Assembly (NCBI GenBank): GCA_964462535.1
Contig: CAYWXV010000010.1
Location: forward strand, 1 to 64,000
From: CAYWXV01 sp964462535
GTDB taxonomy: Bacteria > Bacteroidota > Ignavibacteria > OLB7
DNA: 64,000 nt
Reading direction: 5' to 3'
The notes beneath the pieces are model-generated. The model ran no database searches. It saw only the letters and a list, made by a program, of their open reading frames with translations, and had not been told where the DNA came from. Positions 46,030 through 53,923 of this stretch are shown here, one piece after another (the first letter of the stretch is position 1; each line of letters starts with the position of its first letter). The translations under genes were made by a program, and so were the position numbers.

Positions 46030-46050
46030 GGGACGCCACGTTGGCGCCCC
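46030..46050 (-). terminator. Hairpin between the E2 gene and lipA
   Basis: A 9-bp stem with one G-U pair and a 3-nt loop (GGGGCGCCA / TGGCGTCCC on the minus strand), followed by TTCTCATT. It may reduce read-through from the E2 gene into lipA. Confidence 0.45.
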
Positions 46051-46072
46051 TGTCGTCGTCGATCTTTCTCTG

Positions 46073-47812
46073 TCACAGCATAGTATCGGCGTCGAATGCC
46101 TCCAGGTATCGAATGACGTCGGAGAGGAATTTGCCCCCCAGAAGACCATCAATGATTCGATGATCATGCGATAGCGAAAGGTAGACCATGGAGCGGATTA
46201 CGATCATGTCCTGCCCCATCAACTCGCGCACAACCGGGCGTTTCTGAATCGCACCCGTCCCGAGTATTGCTACCTGAGGTTGGTTTATGATAGGTGCTCC
46301 GTGTAGCAGACCGAACACGCCGTAGTTGGTCAGCGTAAACGTGCCGCCGGCAATCTCGTCCGGCATCAGCGTCTTGTTGCGCGCGCGAGTCGCAAGGTCA
46401 TGGACTGCATGCGCCAGTCCGGCGATGTTGAGATGATCGGCGTCCTTTATGACTGGTACAATCAGGTTGCCATCCGGAAGCGCCGTTGCCACACCGACGT
46501 TGACCCTCTTCTTGACAATGACATTGGTGCCGTCCACCGACGCGTTCACCCACGGATTGTCCCGCAACGCCTTCGCCACGGCAGCAATGAAGAAGGGGGT
46601 GTAGGTCAGCTTGATGCCGTGCGTCTTTTCGAATTCGTTCTTTCTTCCTTCTCGCAACGCAACCAGTCCTGATACGTCCGCCTCACCCACTTCGGTGACG
46701 TGAGGTGACGTCGCCTTCGACCGGACCATATGCTCCGCGATCAGTTGGCGCATTCGATCCATGGGAATGACGTCCACGTCCGCCCCATACGCGGCGGGGT
46801 CGGTTGCCGGGGCTTGAAACGCTCGCGGCGGGGTCGACGGAGCAATCGCCGGCGCTGTCGTCGGCTCAGGCGCCACCGCAGGTGCGGTCCGGTTCGTCAG
46901 ATAGCCGAGAAGATCCTTCTTCGTCACGCGCCCGTTCGCACCACTCCCTGTCAGACGATCCAGCTCTCCAACGCTGACACCCTCCTTCTCGGCAATCGAT
47001 CGGACGAGTGGCGAATAGAACCGATTGCCACTGACGCGCGGAATGGGACCGACTGCATCACCTACTCCAGCCAAAGCGGGAACCGCGTGGACCCCGTTTG
47101 ATGCCCCGTTGACGCTGAGGACAGGTGGGGGGGCCGAAGGAGCACTTTGCGTTGTCGGCGTGGGGGTCGGAGGAGTAGCGACGGCTTGGGTGCTCGCGTT
47201 CGACACCACACCTCCTCCGGACAGATATGCGATGACCTCGCCAACTGGAACCGTCTGATTCTCCTGAGCGATGATCTGCCCCATTACGCCTGCGGCCGGT
47301 GATGGGATTTCCGTATCCACCTTGTCGGTCGATATCTCGGCGATAATCTCGTCGCGTTCGACCGGGTCACCTGGCTGCTTCAGCCAGCGAAGAATGGTTC
47401 CTTCCTGCACAGACTCACCCATCTTGGGCATCAGTATCTCGACGCCATGACCATCGTTCGAGGCCGCGGGTGCCGGGGTCGACACAGGAGGGGTGGGTTG
47501 CGGCGCGGGAGCCATATCGTTTGGGAGTGAGACCGGAGGGGCTTCCAGCGGAGCGGTGGTAGACGCGACCTCTCCTGCCTCTCCAAGGCGGGCAATGATC
47601 TGCCCCACGGGGACCGTCTCGTTTTCCTGCGCAATGATCTCGAGGAGTACTCCGGCAGCCGGCGACGGTATTTCTGTGTCGACCTTGTCGGTCGAAATTT
47701 CTGCAATGATCTCGTCCCGCTCCACGCTCTCACCCGGCTGCTTCAGCCAGCGAAGAATCGTACCCTCCTGCACCGACTCGCCCATCTTGGGCATTTGTAT
47801 GTCAACTGCCAT
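46073..47812 (-). CDS. Dihydrolipoamide acyltransferase (E2) of a 2-oxo acid dehydrogenase complex, two lipoyl domains
   Basis: A 579-residue core subunit that transfers acyl groups from lipoate to CoA. Two near-identical lipoyl domains (IQMPKMGESVQEG... and ILMPKMGESVQEG...) carry the modified lysines K43 and K164 in STDKVDTEIPSPAAG. They are joined by Pro/Ala-rich linkers to a peripheral-subunit-binding domain (YSPLVRSIAEKEGVSVGELD, about 267-300) and the catalytic domain with SLSHDHRIIDG near the end. The MGESVQEGTI form is common in succinyltransferase and branched-chain E2s, so the substrate class is left open. No E1 or E3 gene is near. AAGGAG lies 7 nt before the ATG. lipA follows by 65 bp. 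Confidence 0.93.
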   Translation of the reverse strand: MAVDIQMPKMGESVQEGTILRWLKQPGESVERDEIIAEISTDKVDTEIPSPAAGVLLEIIAQENETVPVGQIIARLGEAGEVASTTAPLEAPPVSLPNDMAPAPQPTPPVSTPAPAASNDGHGVEILMPKMGESVQEGTILRWLKQPGDPVERDEIIAEISTDKVDTEIPSPAAGVMGQIIAQENQTVPVGEVIAYLSGGGVVSNASTQAVATPPTPTPTTQSAPSAPPPVLSVNGASNGVHAVPALAGVGDAVGPIPRVSGNRFYSPLVRSIAEKEGVSVGELDRLTGSGANGRVTKKDLLGYLTNRTAPAVAPEPTTAPAIAPSTPPRAFQAPATDPAAYGADVDVIPMDRMRQLIAEHMVRSKATSPHVTEVGEADVSGLVALREGRKNEFEKTHGIKLTYTPFFIAAVAKALRDNPWVNASVDGTNVIVKKRVNVGVATALPDGNLIVPVIKDADHLNIAGLAHAVHDLATRARNKTLMPDEIAGGTFTLTNYGVFGLLHGAPIINQPQVAILGTGAIQKRPVVRELMGQDMIVIRSMVYLSLSHDHRIIDGLLGGKFLSDVIRYLEAFDADTML

Positions 47813-47939
47813 TTTGGATGTACTCCTTGTCAGGAAACGGCTCGTTCCGCGGAATTTCGAATTGAATGAAGGGGTCGCAATTTACAAACCCACCCGATAT
47901 CCCCTCGGCCATCTGTGTAATGAGACATAACCTGGCCCA

Positions 47940-49181
47940 CTATGGTTGCTCGCCACCGTTAGCCCCCTTCTCTCCAGCCGCATTCAGCACGCATTCGAAC
48001 ACCCCCTGCTCAGTCCCCTTCCCGTCAACCCTTGACTGCACCTCTCCCGTCGATCCTGACCACCCGGTGATTACGTAGGATTCGTTTGGGGGGAGGATCA
48101 AAGTGAAGGCCCCGTCAATGTCGCTGGAAACCGATCCAATCTCCGTTCCATCATCCGCCCGGATTGCCCGGATCAGCCCGATCACTCCGCGATCATTTGA
48201 CCTGAAGCTCCCCAGTACGACAATCACTCTCTGGGGAAGCAGGTCGTCCGGGAGCCGCACCTGGAAGATGTCCGTCTGCCCGTACTCACCCGGTGCACTA
48301 ACGTACCCCCAGGTGTCGAACCATGGAAGTGTAAGCGACTCTTCGCCGGCGGGTGAGTTGATTCGTGGACCGAGATTCACCGGCTGGCTCCAGGCGGCCC
48401 ACGAATCGCCAATGCGGCGCGAGACGAAAATGTCGGCGCCACCCATCCCCCCGAACCGCTCCGATGCATAGTATAGCGTTCGGTTGTCCCACGCCATGTA
48501 GGGCGCACCCTCGTACTGCGTCGTGTTGATGACGGCACTCAGTGGAGAGGGGCGGCTCCAGGTCAATAGATCGGGGGAGGCGAGCGTCGAAACGTATAGG
48601 TCGAGGTTATCTGGCTTTGAGGAATCCGGTGCAAGAGTCAGGATCAGGCGGCGTTCGTCAGGCGTGATGGTAGCGAAATACGTCTCGCCGAGATTGGAAA
48701 GGCCCTCGATCGATATCGATTGTGGCGCCCCCCATTGCGTACCGGAGCGCTTCATTAGCGCCAGATGTGGGAGGGGTAGCGTGTCCGAATACACGAGGAC
48801 TCGGTTGCCGTCGGCCGACGCCCAAAGAAGCGCATCCGAGCCAGCCGAATTGAACGGGCGCCCCAGATTCCGCGCCGAATCCCAATCTGCATTCGGAAGT
48901 CGATTGGCGACCCATGCATCGTCTGGATCCTCTATTCCGCCGGTGTTTGATGAGTCGAACTTGCGATCGAAATAGAGTGCCTTGCCATCCGGGGTGATGA
49001 TCGGCAGGATCTCTGCACCGGGTCCGTTTACGATGGGCCCAAGATTCTTTCGCGGTGGGCCGTCCATGAGCGTTGCGGGCTGTGCGACAAGAGCAATTGC
49101 AGCGACGACGGTCATCAAAAGCGCGATCAGCATCGCGCGGAGAATCTGGCGTCGACGGGAAGGGAGCAAGCGTCTGTTCAT
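47940..49181 (-). CDS. Exported PD40 beta-propeller protein
   Basis: A ~413-residue exported protein. After an Arg-rich start and a hydrophobic signal (AMLIALLMTVVAAIALVAQ), it has WD40-like PD40 repeats (ILPIITPDGKALYFDRK, ALLWASADGNRVLVYSD, YFATITPDERRLILTL, PYMAWDNRTLYYASER, EESLTLPWFDTWGYVSA) forming a propeller, then a carboxypeptidase-regulatory-like strand domain with SSDIDGAFTLILPPNESYVI. This is the N-terminal layout of many Bacteroidota OmpA-type proteins, but no OmpA domain is present. Several starts are possible (49181, 49205 or GTG at 49211); none has a good ribosome binding site. Function is unknown. Confidence 0.82.
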   Translation of the reverse strand: MNRRLLPSRRRQILRAMLIALLMTVVAAIALVAQPATLMDGPPRKNLGPIVNGPGAEILPIITPDGKALYFDRKFDSSNTGGIEDPDDAWVANRLPNADWDSARNLGRPFNSAGSDALLWASADGNRVLVYSDTLPLPHLALMKRSGTQWGAPQSISIEGLSNLGETYFATITPDERRLILTLAPDSSKPDNLDLYVSTLASPDLLTWSRPSPLSAVINTTQYEGAPYMAWDNRTLYYASERFGGMGGADIFVSRRIGDSWAAWSQPVNLGPRINSPAGEESLTLPWFDTWGYVSAPGEYGQTDIFQVRLPDDLLPQRVIVVLGSFRSNDRGVIGLIRAIRADDGTEIGSVSSDIDGAFTLILPPNESYVITGWSGSTGEVQSRVDGKGTEQGVFECVLNAAGEKGANGGEQP

Positions 49182-49275
49182 AGGAGGTTCATCAAGGTTG
49201 GGCATTGGCACTCACGTGGCATCCACCCTTCATAGGACGTTCGAGACCATTGAACTGTCGCGGCGAGCGTGCCCT

Positions 49276-49530
49276 TCAACGCCATCGGAAATGAACGAAC
49301 AACCGGCCAAAGTTCTTTGAATCCTTCTCCACACGATGATATAGCGCCTTGATCTCCTTCTGCTCAAGGAAACGAATGACGCGCTTCTTCAGTTGACCGG
49401 AGCCCTTCCCCGGTATGATCTCTACTAGGGGAGCCTTCTTCTGCACGGCTTGTTGAATGATGTCATTCAGTGCGCGTTCGATGTCAGCACCTTTGTTGAA
49501 AATGTCGTGGAGATCGAGTTTGAGCTTCAT
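49276..49530 (-). CDS. Small Smr-domain protein
   Basis: An 84-residue protein consisting of a single Smr domain, found in MutS2 and in stand-alone nucleases or RNA-binding proteins. The LDLHDIF start motif (LDLHG in most) and VEIIPGKGSGQLKKRVIRFL (usual HGxGxGxLK) are visible; the catalytic-looking His of HGKG is replaced by Pro in this copy, as in some small Smr proteins. Its ATG overlaps the nadA stop in ATGA, so the two are co-translated. The frame is open upstream, but that part is nadA in another phase. Confidence 0.85.
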   Translation of the reverse strand: MKLKLDLHDIFNKGADIERALNDIIQQAVQKKAPLVEIIPGKGSGQLKKRVIRFLEQKEIKALYHRVEKDSKNFGRLFVHFRWR

Positions 49531-50492
49531 CTGCTCATCTCCAGCATCCGATCCAGGGCCCGGCGGGCACCCTGCATTACGTGCGTGGGGATAGTGATTT
49601 CCGGGGCACGATTGCGCATGCAGAGGTAGATCTTTTCGACCGTATTCAGCTTCATGTATGGGCAGTTGTTGCAACTGCATGCCTCGTCGGTCGGAGGAGC
49701 TGGTACGAATAGCTTGGACGGGGATCGTTTCTCCATCTGATGAATGATGCCCGATTCCGTCGCAACGATGAAAACCGTTGCCGGAGACTCCGCAGTGAAG
49801 TTCAGCAGGCTGCTGGTGGAGCCAATGAAGTCCGCGTCGTCAAGCAACGCTTCCTCGCATTCCGGGTGTGCGATCACCAAAGCACCTGGATATCGGTGTC
49901 TCAAGTCGAGAATTCTCTGCTCGCTGAATGTCTCGTGCACAATGCACGCCCCCTCCCACAGGAGCATATCTCGCCCGGTCCGGCGTTTCAGCCACCGACC
50001 CAGGTTGCGATCTGGGGCAAAGAGAATTTTCTGATCTCTCGGAAGGCGGTTGATGATTGTTTCGGCTGATGAGGAAGTACAAATGATGTCGCTCAGGGCT
50101 TTTACTTCGGCAGAACAGTTGATGTACGTGATGGCCAGGTGGTCGGGATGAGCGGCGCGGAAGGCCTCAAACGCGGGAGCGGGACAACCGGCTGCCAGCG
50201 AACACCCGGCAGCCATGTCCGGGATCAGGACTTGTCGATCCGGATTGAGGATCTTGGCCGTTTCTGCCATGAAGTGGACACCGGCGAAGACGATTACGTC
50301 GGCAGATGTCTCCGCAGATCGTCGAGCAAGTTCCAACGAATCACCGATGAAGTCGGCAATCTCCTGAATTGCAGCATCCTGGTAGTAATGAGCCAGCAGG
50401 ATGGCATTCATCTCCTTCTTCAACGACGCGATCTCCTGGATCAGGTCGAGGCGCGGGTCGATATATTCGTCGGCAGCGAGCTCCCCAGACAT
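49527..50492 (-). CDS. nadA: Quinolinate synthase
   Basis: A 321-residue [4Fe-4S] enzyme that makes quinolinate from iminoaspartate and dihydroxyacetone phosphate in NAD synthesis. The first part (LLAHYYQDAAIQEIADFIGD), DVIVFAGVHFMAETAKIL, the Cys in DMAAGCSLAAGCPAP, HPECEEALL and the C-terminal CSCNNCPYMKLNTVEKIYLC carry the cluster ligands. The ATG at 50492 is preferred to 50567 because the protein then starts just before the family core. No Shine-Dalgarno is seen; three GTGTGAN units lie 6 bp upstream. nadB and nadC are not in the window. Confidence 0.97.
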   Translation of the reverse strand: MSGELAADEYIDPRLDLIQEIASLKKEMNAILLAHYYQDAAIQEIADFIGDSLELARRSAETSADVIVFAGVHFMAETAKILNPDRQVLIPDMAAGCSLAAGCPAPAFEAFRAAHPDHLAITYINCSAEVKALSDIICTSSSAETIINRLPRDQKILFAPDRNLGRWLKRRTGRDMLLWEGACIVHETFSEQRILDLRHRYPGALVIAHPECEEALLDDADFIGSTSSLLNFTAESPATVFIVATESGIIHQMEKRSPSKLFVPAPPTDEACSCNNCPYMKLNTVEKIYLCMRNRAPEITIPTHVMQGARRALDRMLEMSR

Positions 50493-50497
50493 GAAAC

Positions 50498-50520
50498 GTG
50501 TGACGAGTGTGAGGTGTGAA
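50498..50520. repeat. Heptanucleotide repeat (GTGTGAN)3 next to the nadA start
   Basis: GTGTGAC, two extra bases, then GTGTGAG and GTGTGAA. On the nadA strand this reads as TTCACAC-type units ending 6 bp before the ATG, where a ribosome binding site would be. Confidence 0.5.
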
Positions 50521-50568
50521 TAGTAGAGGCGGAAGGGGTGGAGGCCTACAGAAAGGTCTATAAACAAG

Positions 50569-50604
50569 TCACGGACGGCGAGTGTGGCGCCCCGCCGTCC
50601 GTGA
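50569..50604. promoter_or_regulatory. Strong hairpin in the nadA upstream region
   Basis: An 11-bp perfect stem TCACGGACGGC/GCCGTCCGTGA with a 14-nt loop, 77 bp upstream of the nadA start. On the minus strand it is followed by CTTGTTTATA. It could be a leader attenuator for nadA or a terminator; it does not match NAD-sensing riboswitches that I can recall. Confidence 0.5.
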
Positions 50605-50637
50605 TTGAACTAAGCCCGTCAAGCCTCTACCTACAGG

Positions 50638-50699
50638 GAGGTCCAGACCCGTAAGCTATAAGGTCGTTGGTCTGCGGCAATCTTAATGAGAGGTCCAGA
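50638..50699. repeat. 10-bp direct repeat GAGGTCCAGA (two copies)
   Basis: Copies at 50638-50647 and 50690-50699, 52 bp apart (about five helical turns). This spacing is compatible with cooperative protein binding upstream of the sigma-54 activator gene. The protein is unknown. Confidence 0.45.
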
Positions 50700-50830
50700 A
50701 TCATGAAGAAACCACAGCGACCCGGCTGACGTTGGTTTCCAACTGTGTTGAATAAGGCGACGTTGGAAATGCCTAGCCGACACAAATATAAGCATGATCC
50801 TCTATCTATCGCCATGGCTGAGAAAGTTTT

Positions 50831-50846
50831 TTTTCGGCGCCGAAAA
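50831..50846. promoter_or_regulatory. Perfect 16-bp palindrome, candidate operator
   Basis: TTTTCGGCGCCGAAAA is its own reverse complement and lies 93 bp before the NtrC-type start, next to a run of T. A second odd palindrome, CCTCAATGAGG, follows at 50858-50868. These look like dimeric regulator sites; the regulator cannot be named. Confidence 0.55.
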
Positions 50847-50938
50847 CAGGGCATTCACCTCAATGAGGGTCAAAATTTTGTAGATTTCGCCACCGTGCCG
50901 GCGCAACCTTGACCCCCATAAAGGCGGCAGGACACCAT

Positions 50939-52342
50939 ATGACCACTTCCACCGGGCCGCAATCCGGCCCCCCCGTGCTGATAGTCGACGACGATCGCAG
51001 CTTCCTTGAGACGGTTGCGGAGCTCCTGCGTCATGCCGGATATACTCCCCGGACGGCATTCGGGGGTGAAGAAGGGCTGGCCACCCTGACACGTGAAGCC
51101 GACGATATCGCACTCGTGTTGCTGGACATGCGAATGCCGGGAATGGATGGGCTGGAGGTCCTTGCCCGCATCGTTAGATCTCACCCGCTGATTCCCGTTA
51201 TCATGTTGACCGGCGAGAATGCGATCGATCTGGTGGTACAAGCTATGAAGGGGGGTGCATTCAACTATGTCTACAAGGGATCGAGCGCATCGGACCTGCT
51301 GGCGGCGGTCAGCGGGGCGCTCGAGCGAAGCCCCCACTCTCCTCACCCACAAGAAAGGGCAAGCGGCGACGCATTCGGCATTTTTGGTCGCAGCCAGTCG
51401 CTGACCAGCATTTTGAATGACGCCCGTCTCTGTGCCCAGTCATCCATTTCTGTCCTGGTTACGGGTGAAACTGGTGTTGGCAAGGACTTGCTGGCACACG
51501 CGATTCACGCAATGAGCCCCCGCCACACCAAGGCATTTGTCACCCTGGACGTTCCGAACATTCCCACCACGATGTTCGAATCGGAACTGTTTGGGCACAC
51601 GAAGGGGGCTTTCACAGGTGCAACCGATGCAAAACAGGGACTCGTTCAGGCGGCGGATGGGGGGACGCTGTTTCTCGATGAGATAGGAGAGTTCCCCGTT
51701 GAACTCCAGGCCAAGTTCCTCCGCGTACTCGATAGCGGGCAGGTTCGTCGCCTTGGGTCGGTGAACGCAGAATCGATCGACGTACGCATCATCTCAGCGA
51801 CGAACCGAGACCTGCTCGAGGCAGTGCGCGGCAGGACGTTTCGCGAGGACTTGTTGTATCGCCTCCGGGGATTCGAAATACACATCCCTCCCCTCCGCAG
51901 CCGACGCGAAGACATCGCACCGCTCGCACGACACTTCCTGGCTGCGTTCTGCACACGCAACGGACTTCCCCCTCGACATCTCTCGGAGGCAGCGTTCGAT
52001 GTACTGGAACGATGGTCCTGGCCGGGGAACGCGCGGGAACTTCGACGAGCGGTTGAAGGTGCTGCGGTGGTGGCTCAAGGAGAGCGGATCGAACATTCTG
52101 AAATCGCTCGGATCCTCGAGCGCTCTTCGCCCCATGGAGCGACTGCTCAAACGACGATTGTGCACGATTACAATGACGTCCAGGAACTCGCGCGGCAAAC
52201 GAAGAAAGATGAGTTGGTGAAAATCCTGGACCGCAACGACTGGAACATCACACGCGCAGCCGCAGAACTGGACATCGATCGGTCGACCCTGTCAAAACAG
52301 ATGAAGAATCTGGGGATCTCCAAGCCACGCATGCGCTTGTAG
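50939..52342 (+). CDS. NtrC-family sigma-54-dependent response regulator
   Basis: A 467-residue activator. The receiver domain (about 10-125) has acidic residues DDD at 17-19, phospho-acceptor Asp63 in LLLDMRMPGMDG and Lys in YVYKGSS. The AAA+ domain (about 145-375) has Walker A TGETGVGKD, the sigma-54 contact loop GAFTGA in HTKGAFTGATDAKQG, Walker B GGTLFLDEIGEF and an arginine-rich DLLYRLRGFEI. A Fis-type helix-turn-helix (ITRAAAELDIDRSTLSKQMK) ends the protein. It should open sigma-54 promoters when phosphorylated. No kinase gene is adjacent. The ATG at 50939 follows GGCAGGA; a TTG at 50909 is the other option. Confidence 0.96.
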   Translation: MTTSTGPQSGPPVLIVDDDRSFLETVAELLRHAGYTPRTAFGGEEGLATLTREADDIALVLLDMRMPGMDGLEVLARIVRSHPLIPVIMLTGENAIDLVVQAMKGGAFNYVYKGSSASDLLAAVSGALERSPHSPHPQERASGDAFGIFGRSQSLTSILNDARLCAQSSISVLVTGETGVGKDLLAHAIHAMSPRHTKAFVTLDVPNIPTTMFESELFGHTKGAFTGATDAKQGLVQAADGGTLFLDEIGEFPVELQAKFLRVLDSGQVRRLGSVNAESIDVRIISATNRDLLEAVRGRTFREDLLYRLRGFEIHIPPLRSRREDIAPLARHFLAAFCTRNGLPPRHLSEAAFDVLERWSWPGNARELRRAVEGAAVVAQGERIEHSEIARILERSSPHGATAQTTIVHDYNDVQELARQTKKDELVKILDRNDWNITRAAAELDIDRSTLSKQMKNLGISKPRMRL

Positions 52343-52349
52343 TGGTCAA

Positions 52350-52622
52350 CTACCGTCTCCGTCTGAAGACACCGATCATCTGGAGCACGATCAGCAAGAC
52401 CACGGCCCCCCCCACGCCAACGCCAAATCCCGCCAGGCTGAACCCTTTCTCAACGTGAAAGTGAAAGAACTTCTCTGCAATCCAGCTTCCGAGGAATCCA
52501 CCCACCACGCCAATAAGAATGTTCCAAAGGCATCCCATCTGGTCATTGGTCTTAACCAGTATGCTCGCTACCCAGCCGATCAGCGCGCCGGCTATTATCG
52601 TTCCTATCAGAGTTGTTGGCAT
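52350..52622 (-). CDS. GlsB/YeaQ/YmgE family membrane protein
   Basis: A 90-residue protein with three hydrophobic helices: TLIGTIIAGALIGWVASIL, LWNILIGVVGGFLGSWIA and GVGVGGAVVLLIVLQMIG. The Gly-rich helix pattern and the MGCLWNILIG segment are typical of this transglycosylase-associated family, linked to stress response in other bacteria. It converges with the NtrC-type gene, leaving 7 bp between stops. GTTGA-type heptads lie 13 bp upstream of its start. Confidence 0.9.
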   Translation of the reverse strand: MPTTLIGTIIAGALIGWVASILVKTNDQMGCLWNILIGVVGGFLGSWIAEKFFHFHVEKGFSLAGFGVGVGGAVVLLIVLQMIGVFRRRR

Positions 52623-52634
52623 GGCAGGGTGCGT

Positions 52635-52662
52635 CGGTTGACTGTTGACGGTTAAGGTTTGT
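52635..52662. repeat. Degenerate heptanucleotide repeat (CKGTTGA)
   Basis: Consecutive units CGGTTGA, CTGTTGA, CGGTTAA and GGTTTGT. They begin 13 bp upstream of the GlsB-like start at 52622. The GTTGACTGTTGAC form resembles heptads known from cyanobacterial STRR elements. Confidence 0.5.
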
Positions 52663-52742
52663 TGAGGAATCTACGAAAAGCGGGACCGTAGCTCCCACTA
52701 ACGCCAATCTTTGAGCTCAATTGCCGACACGATATCAACCCG

Positions 52743-53855
52743 ATGAAGATTCTCGTCATCAACTGGCAGGACTGGACCAATCCCCTCTCGGGCGGAGCTG
52801 AAGTTCATCTCCGTGAAACGTTTCGGCGCATCGCGGGATTGGGTCACCAGGTCACGCTCTTTTGCTGCGGCTACCCAGGGGCGCCGCGGGAAGAGACCAT
52901 CGACGGCATTCATATCGTCCGTCGCGGGTCGCGCAGCCTGTTCAACTTCGTTGTCCCGTGGCACTACGTCCGTCGCTTCCGCCACGAGGACTACGATGTC
53001 GTGGTGGACGACATCAACAAGATTCCGTTCTACACCCCGATGTACGTTCGTAGACCACTCGTCGGACTGAGTCATCACTTCTTTGGCGCGTCGATCTTCC
53101 GAGAGGCGGGACCGATCTTTGGCGCGTACGTCTGGCTCGGAGAGAAAATGGTGGATGTCGTCTACAGACGGATCCCCTTCCTGGTCGTCTCGCAGTCAAC
53201 TCTGGATGAGTTCGTTGCTCGCGGATTCCGACGAGAGAACTTCACCATCGCCCTCAACGCAATAGATCACGATATCCTCCACCCCACGGGCATTCCCAAA
53301 ACCGCGCATCCCACAATCGGGTACTTCGGTCGACTGAAGAAGTACAAGAGCGTCGATCACGTGGTGCGCGCCTTCGCTGATATGCGAGCGAGAATTCCGA
53401 CGGCCGAGCTCGTCATTATCGGGCGCGGAGACTTCCAACCGGAACTCGAGCGACTTGCTGCTGAACTGCACGTCAACGACGCTGTCAGATTCACCGGATT
53501 CGTCACCGAAGAGGAGAAACTCCGGCTGTTGCAGGAACTCTGGGTGGTCGTGAATCCATCGATGAAAGAGGGTTGGGGCATCGTCAATGTCGAGGCCAAT
53601 GCGTGCGGCACGCCCGCGATCGCAGCCGACAGTCCCGGGCTCCGCGACTCTGTGGTGGATGGCGTAACCGGCGATCTCTACCCCTATGGAGACATCGGCA
53701 AGCTCTCCGCGCTCATGGAGCGAATTCTTACCAACGATGCGCTGCGCGCCCGCTATCGTGATGCCTCGATCGAGTTCGCCAGGTCGCTGACGTGGGACGA
53801 TACGGCACGCATTACGCTGGACGTACTCGATAGGGCCATCGCGAGCAGGCTGTGA
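52743..53855 (+). CDS. Family 4 glycosyltransferase
   Basis: A 370-residue GT-B fold enzyme that moves a sugar from an activated donor to a glycan or lipid, probably for the cell surface. The N-terminal acceptor domain has WTNPLSGGAEVHLRETFRR; the C-terminal donor domain has TIGYFGRLKKYKSVDHVVRA, VIIGRGDFQPELERLA and the GT4 E-x7-E motif in KEGWGIVNVEANACGTPAI. It is followed on the same strand by a sirtuin gene 68 bp away. Donor and acceptor are unknown. Confidence 0.93.
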   Translation: MKILVINWQDWTNPLSGGAEVHLRETFRRIAGLGHQVTLFCCGYPGAPREETIDGIHIVRRGSRSLFNFVVPWHYVRRFRHEDYDVVVDDINKIPFYTPMYVRRPLVGLSHHFFGASIFREAGPIFGAYVWLGEKMVDVVYRRIPFLVVSQSTLDEFVARGFRRENFTIALNAIDHDILHPTGIPKTAHPTIGYFGRLKKYKSVDHVVRAFADMRARIPTAELVIIGRGDFQPELERLAAELHVNDAVRFTGFVTEEEKLRLLQELWVVVNPSMKEGWGIVNVEANACGTPAIAADSPGLRDSVVDGVTGDLYPYGDIGKLSALMERILTNDALRARYRDASIEFARSLTWDDTARITLDVLDRAIASRL

Positions 53856-53923
53856 GTGACCCCATGCACGACGCCCGCAGCGCAGAGCCAACACTCTCCC
53901 CTCCCCTCTAGCCGCGCATTCCA

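Larger units (their letters stand above)
50493..50938. other. Long divergent intergenic region with many inverted repeats
   Basis: 446 bp between nadA (minus) and the NtrC-type gene (plus). It holds the GTGTGAN heptads, an 11-bp hairpin (50569-50604), a 10-bp direct repeat GAGGTCCAGA (50638 and 50690), a CAGACC/GGTCTG pair (50645-50674), GTTGGTTTCCAAC (near 50732), the perfect 16-bp palindrome at 50831 and CCTCAATGAGG at 50858. An 8-codon frame MKKPQRPG after a GAGG is also present. Promoters and possibly a structured RNA are expected here. Confidence 0.6.

Noticed and set aside
45129..46163. 344-codon open frame antisense to lipA
   Set aside because: lipA has all catalytic motifs; the antisense frame shows none.
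50493..50938. Known NAD-sensing riboswitch upstream of nadA
   Set aside because: The hairpins do not show the conserved loops I associate with NAD-I or NAD-II motifs; kept only as an unexplained structured region.
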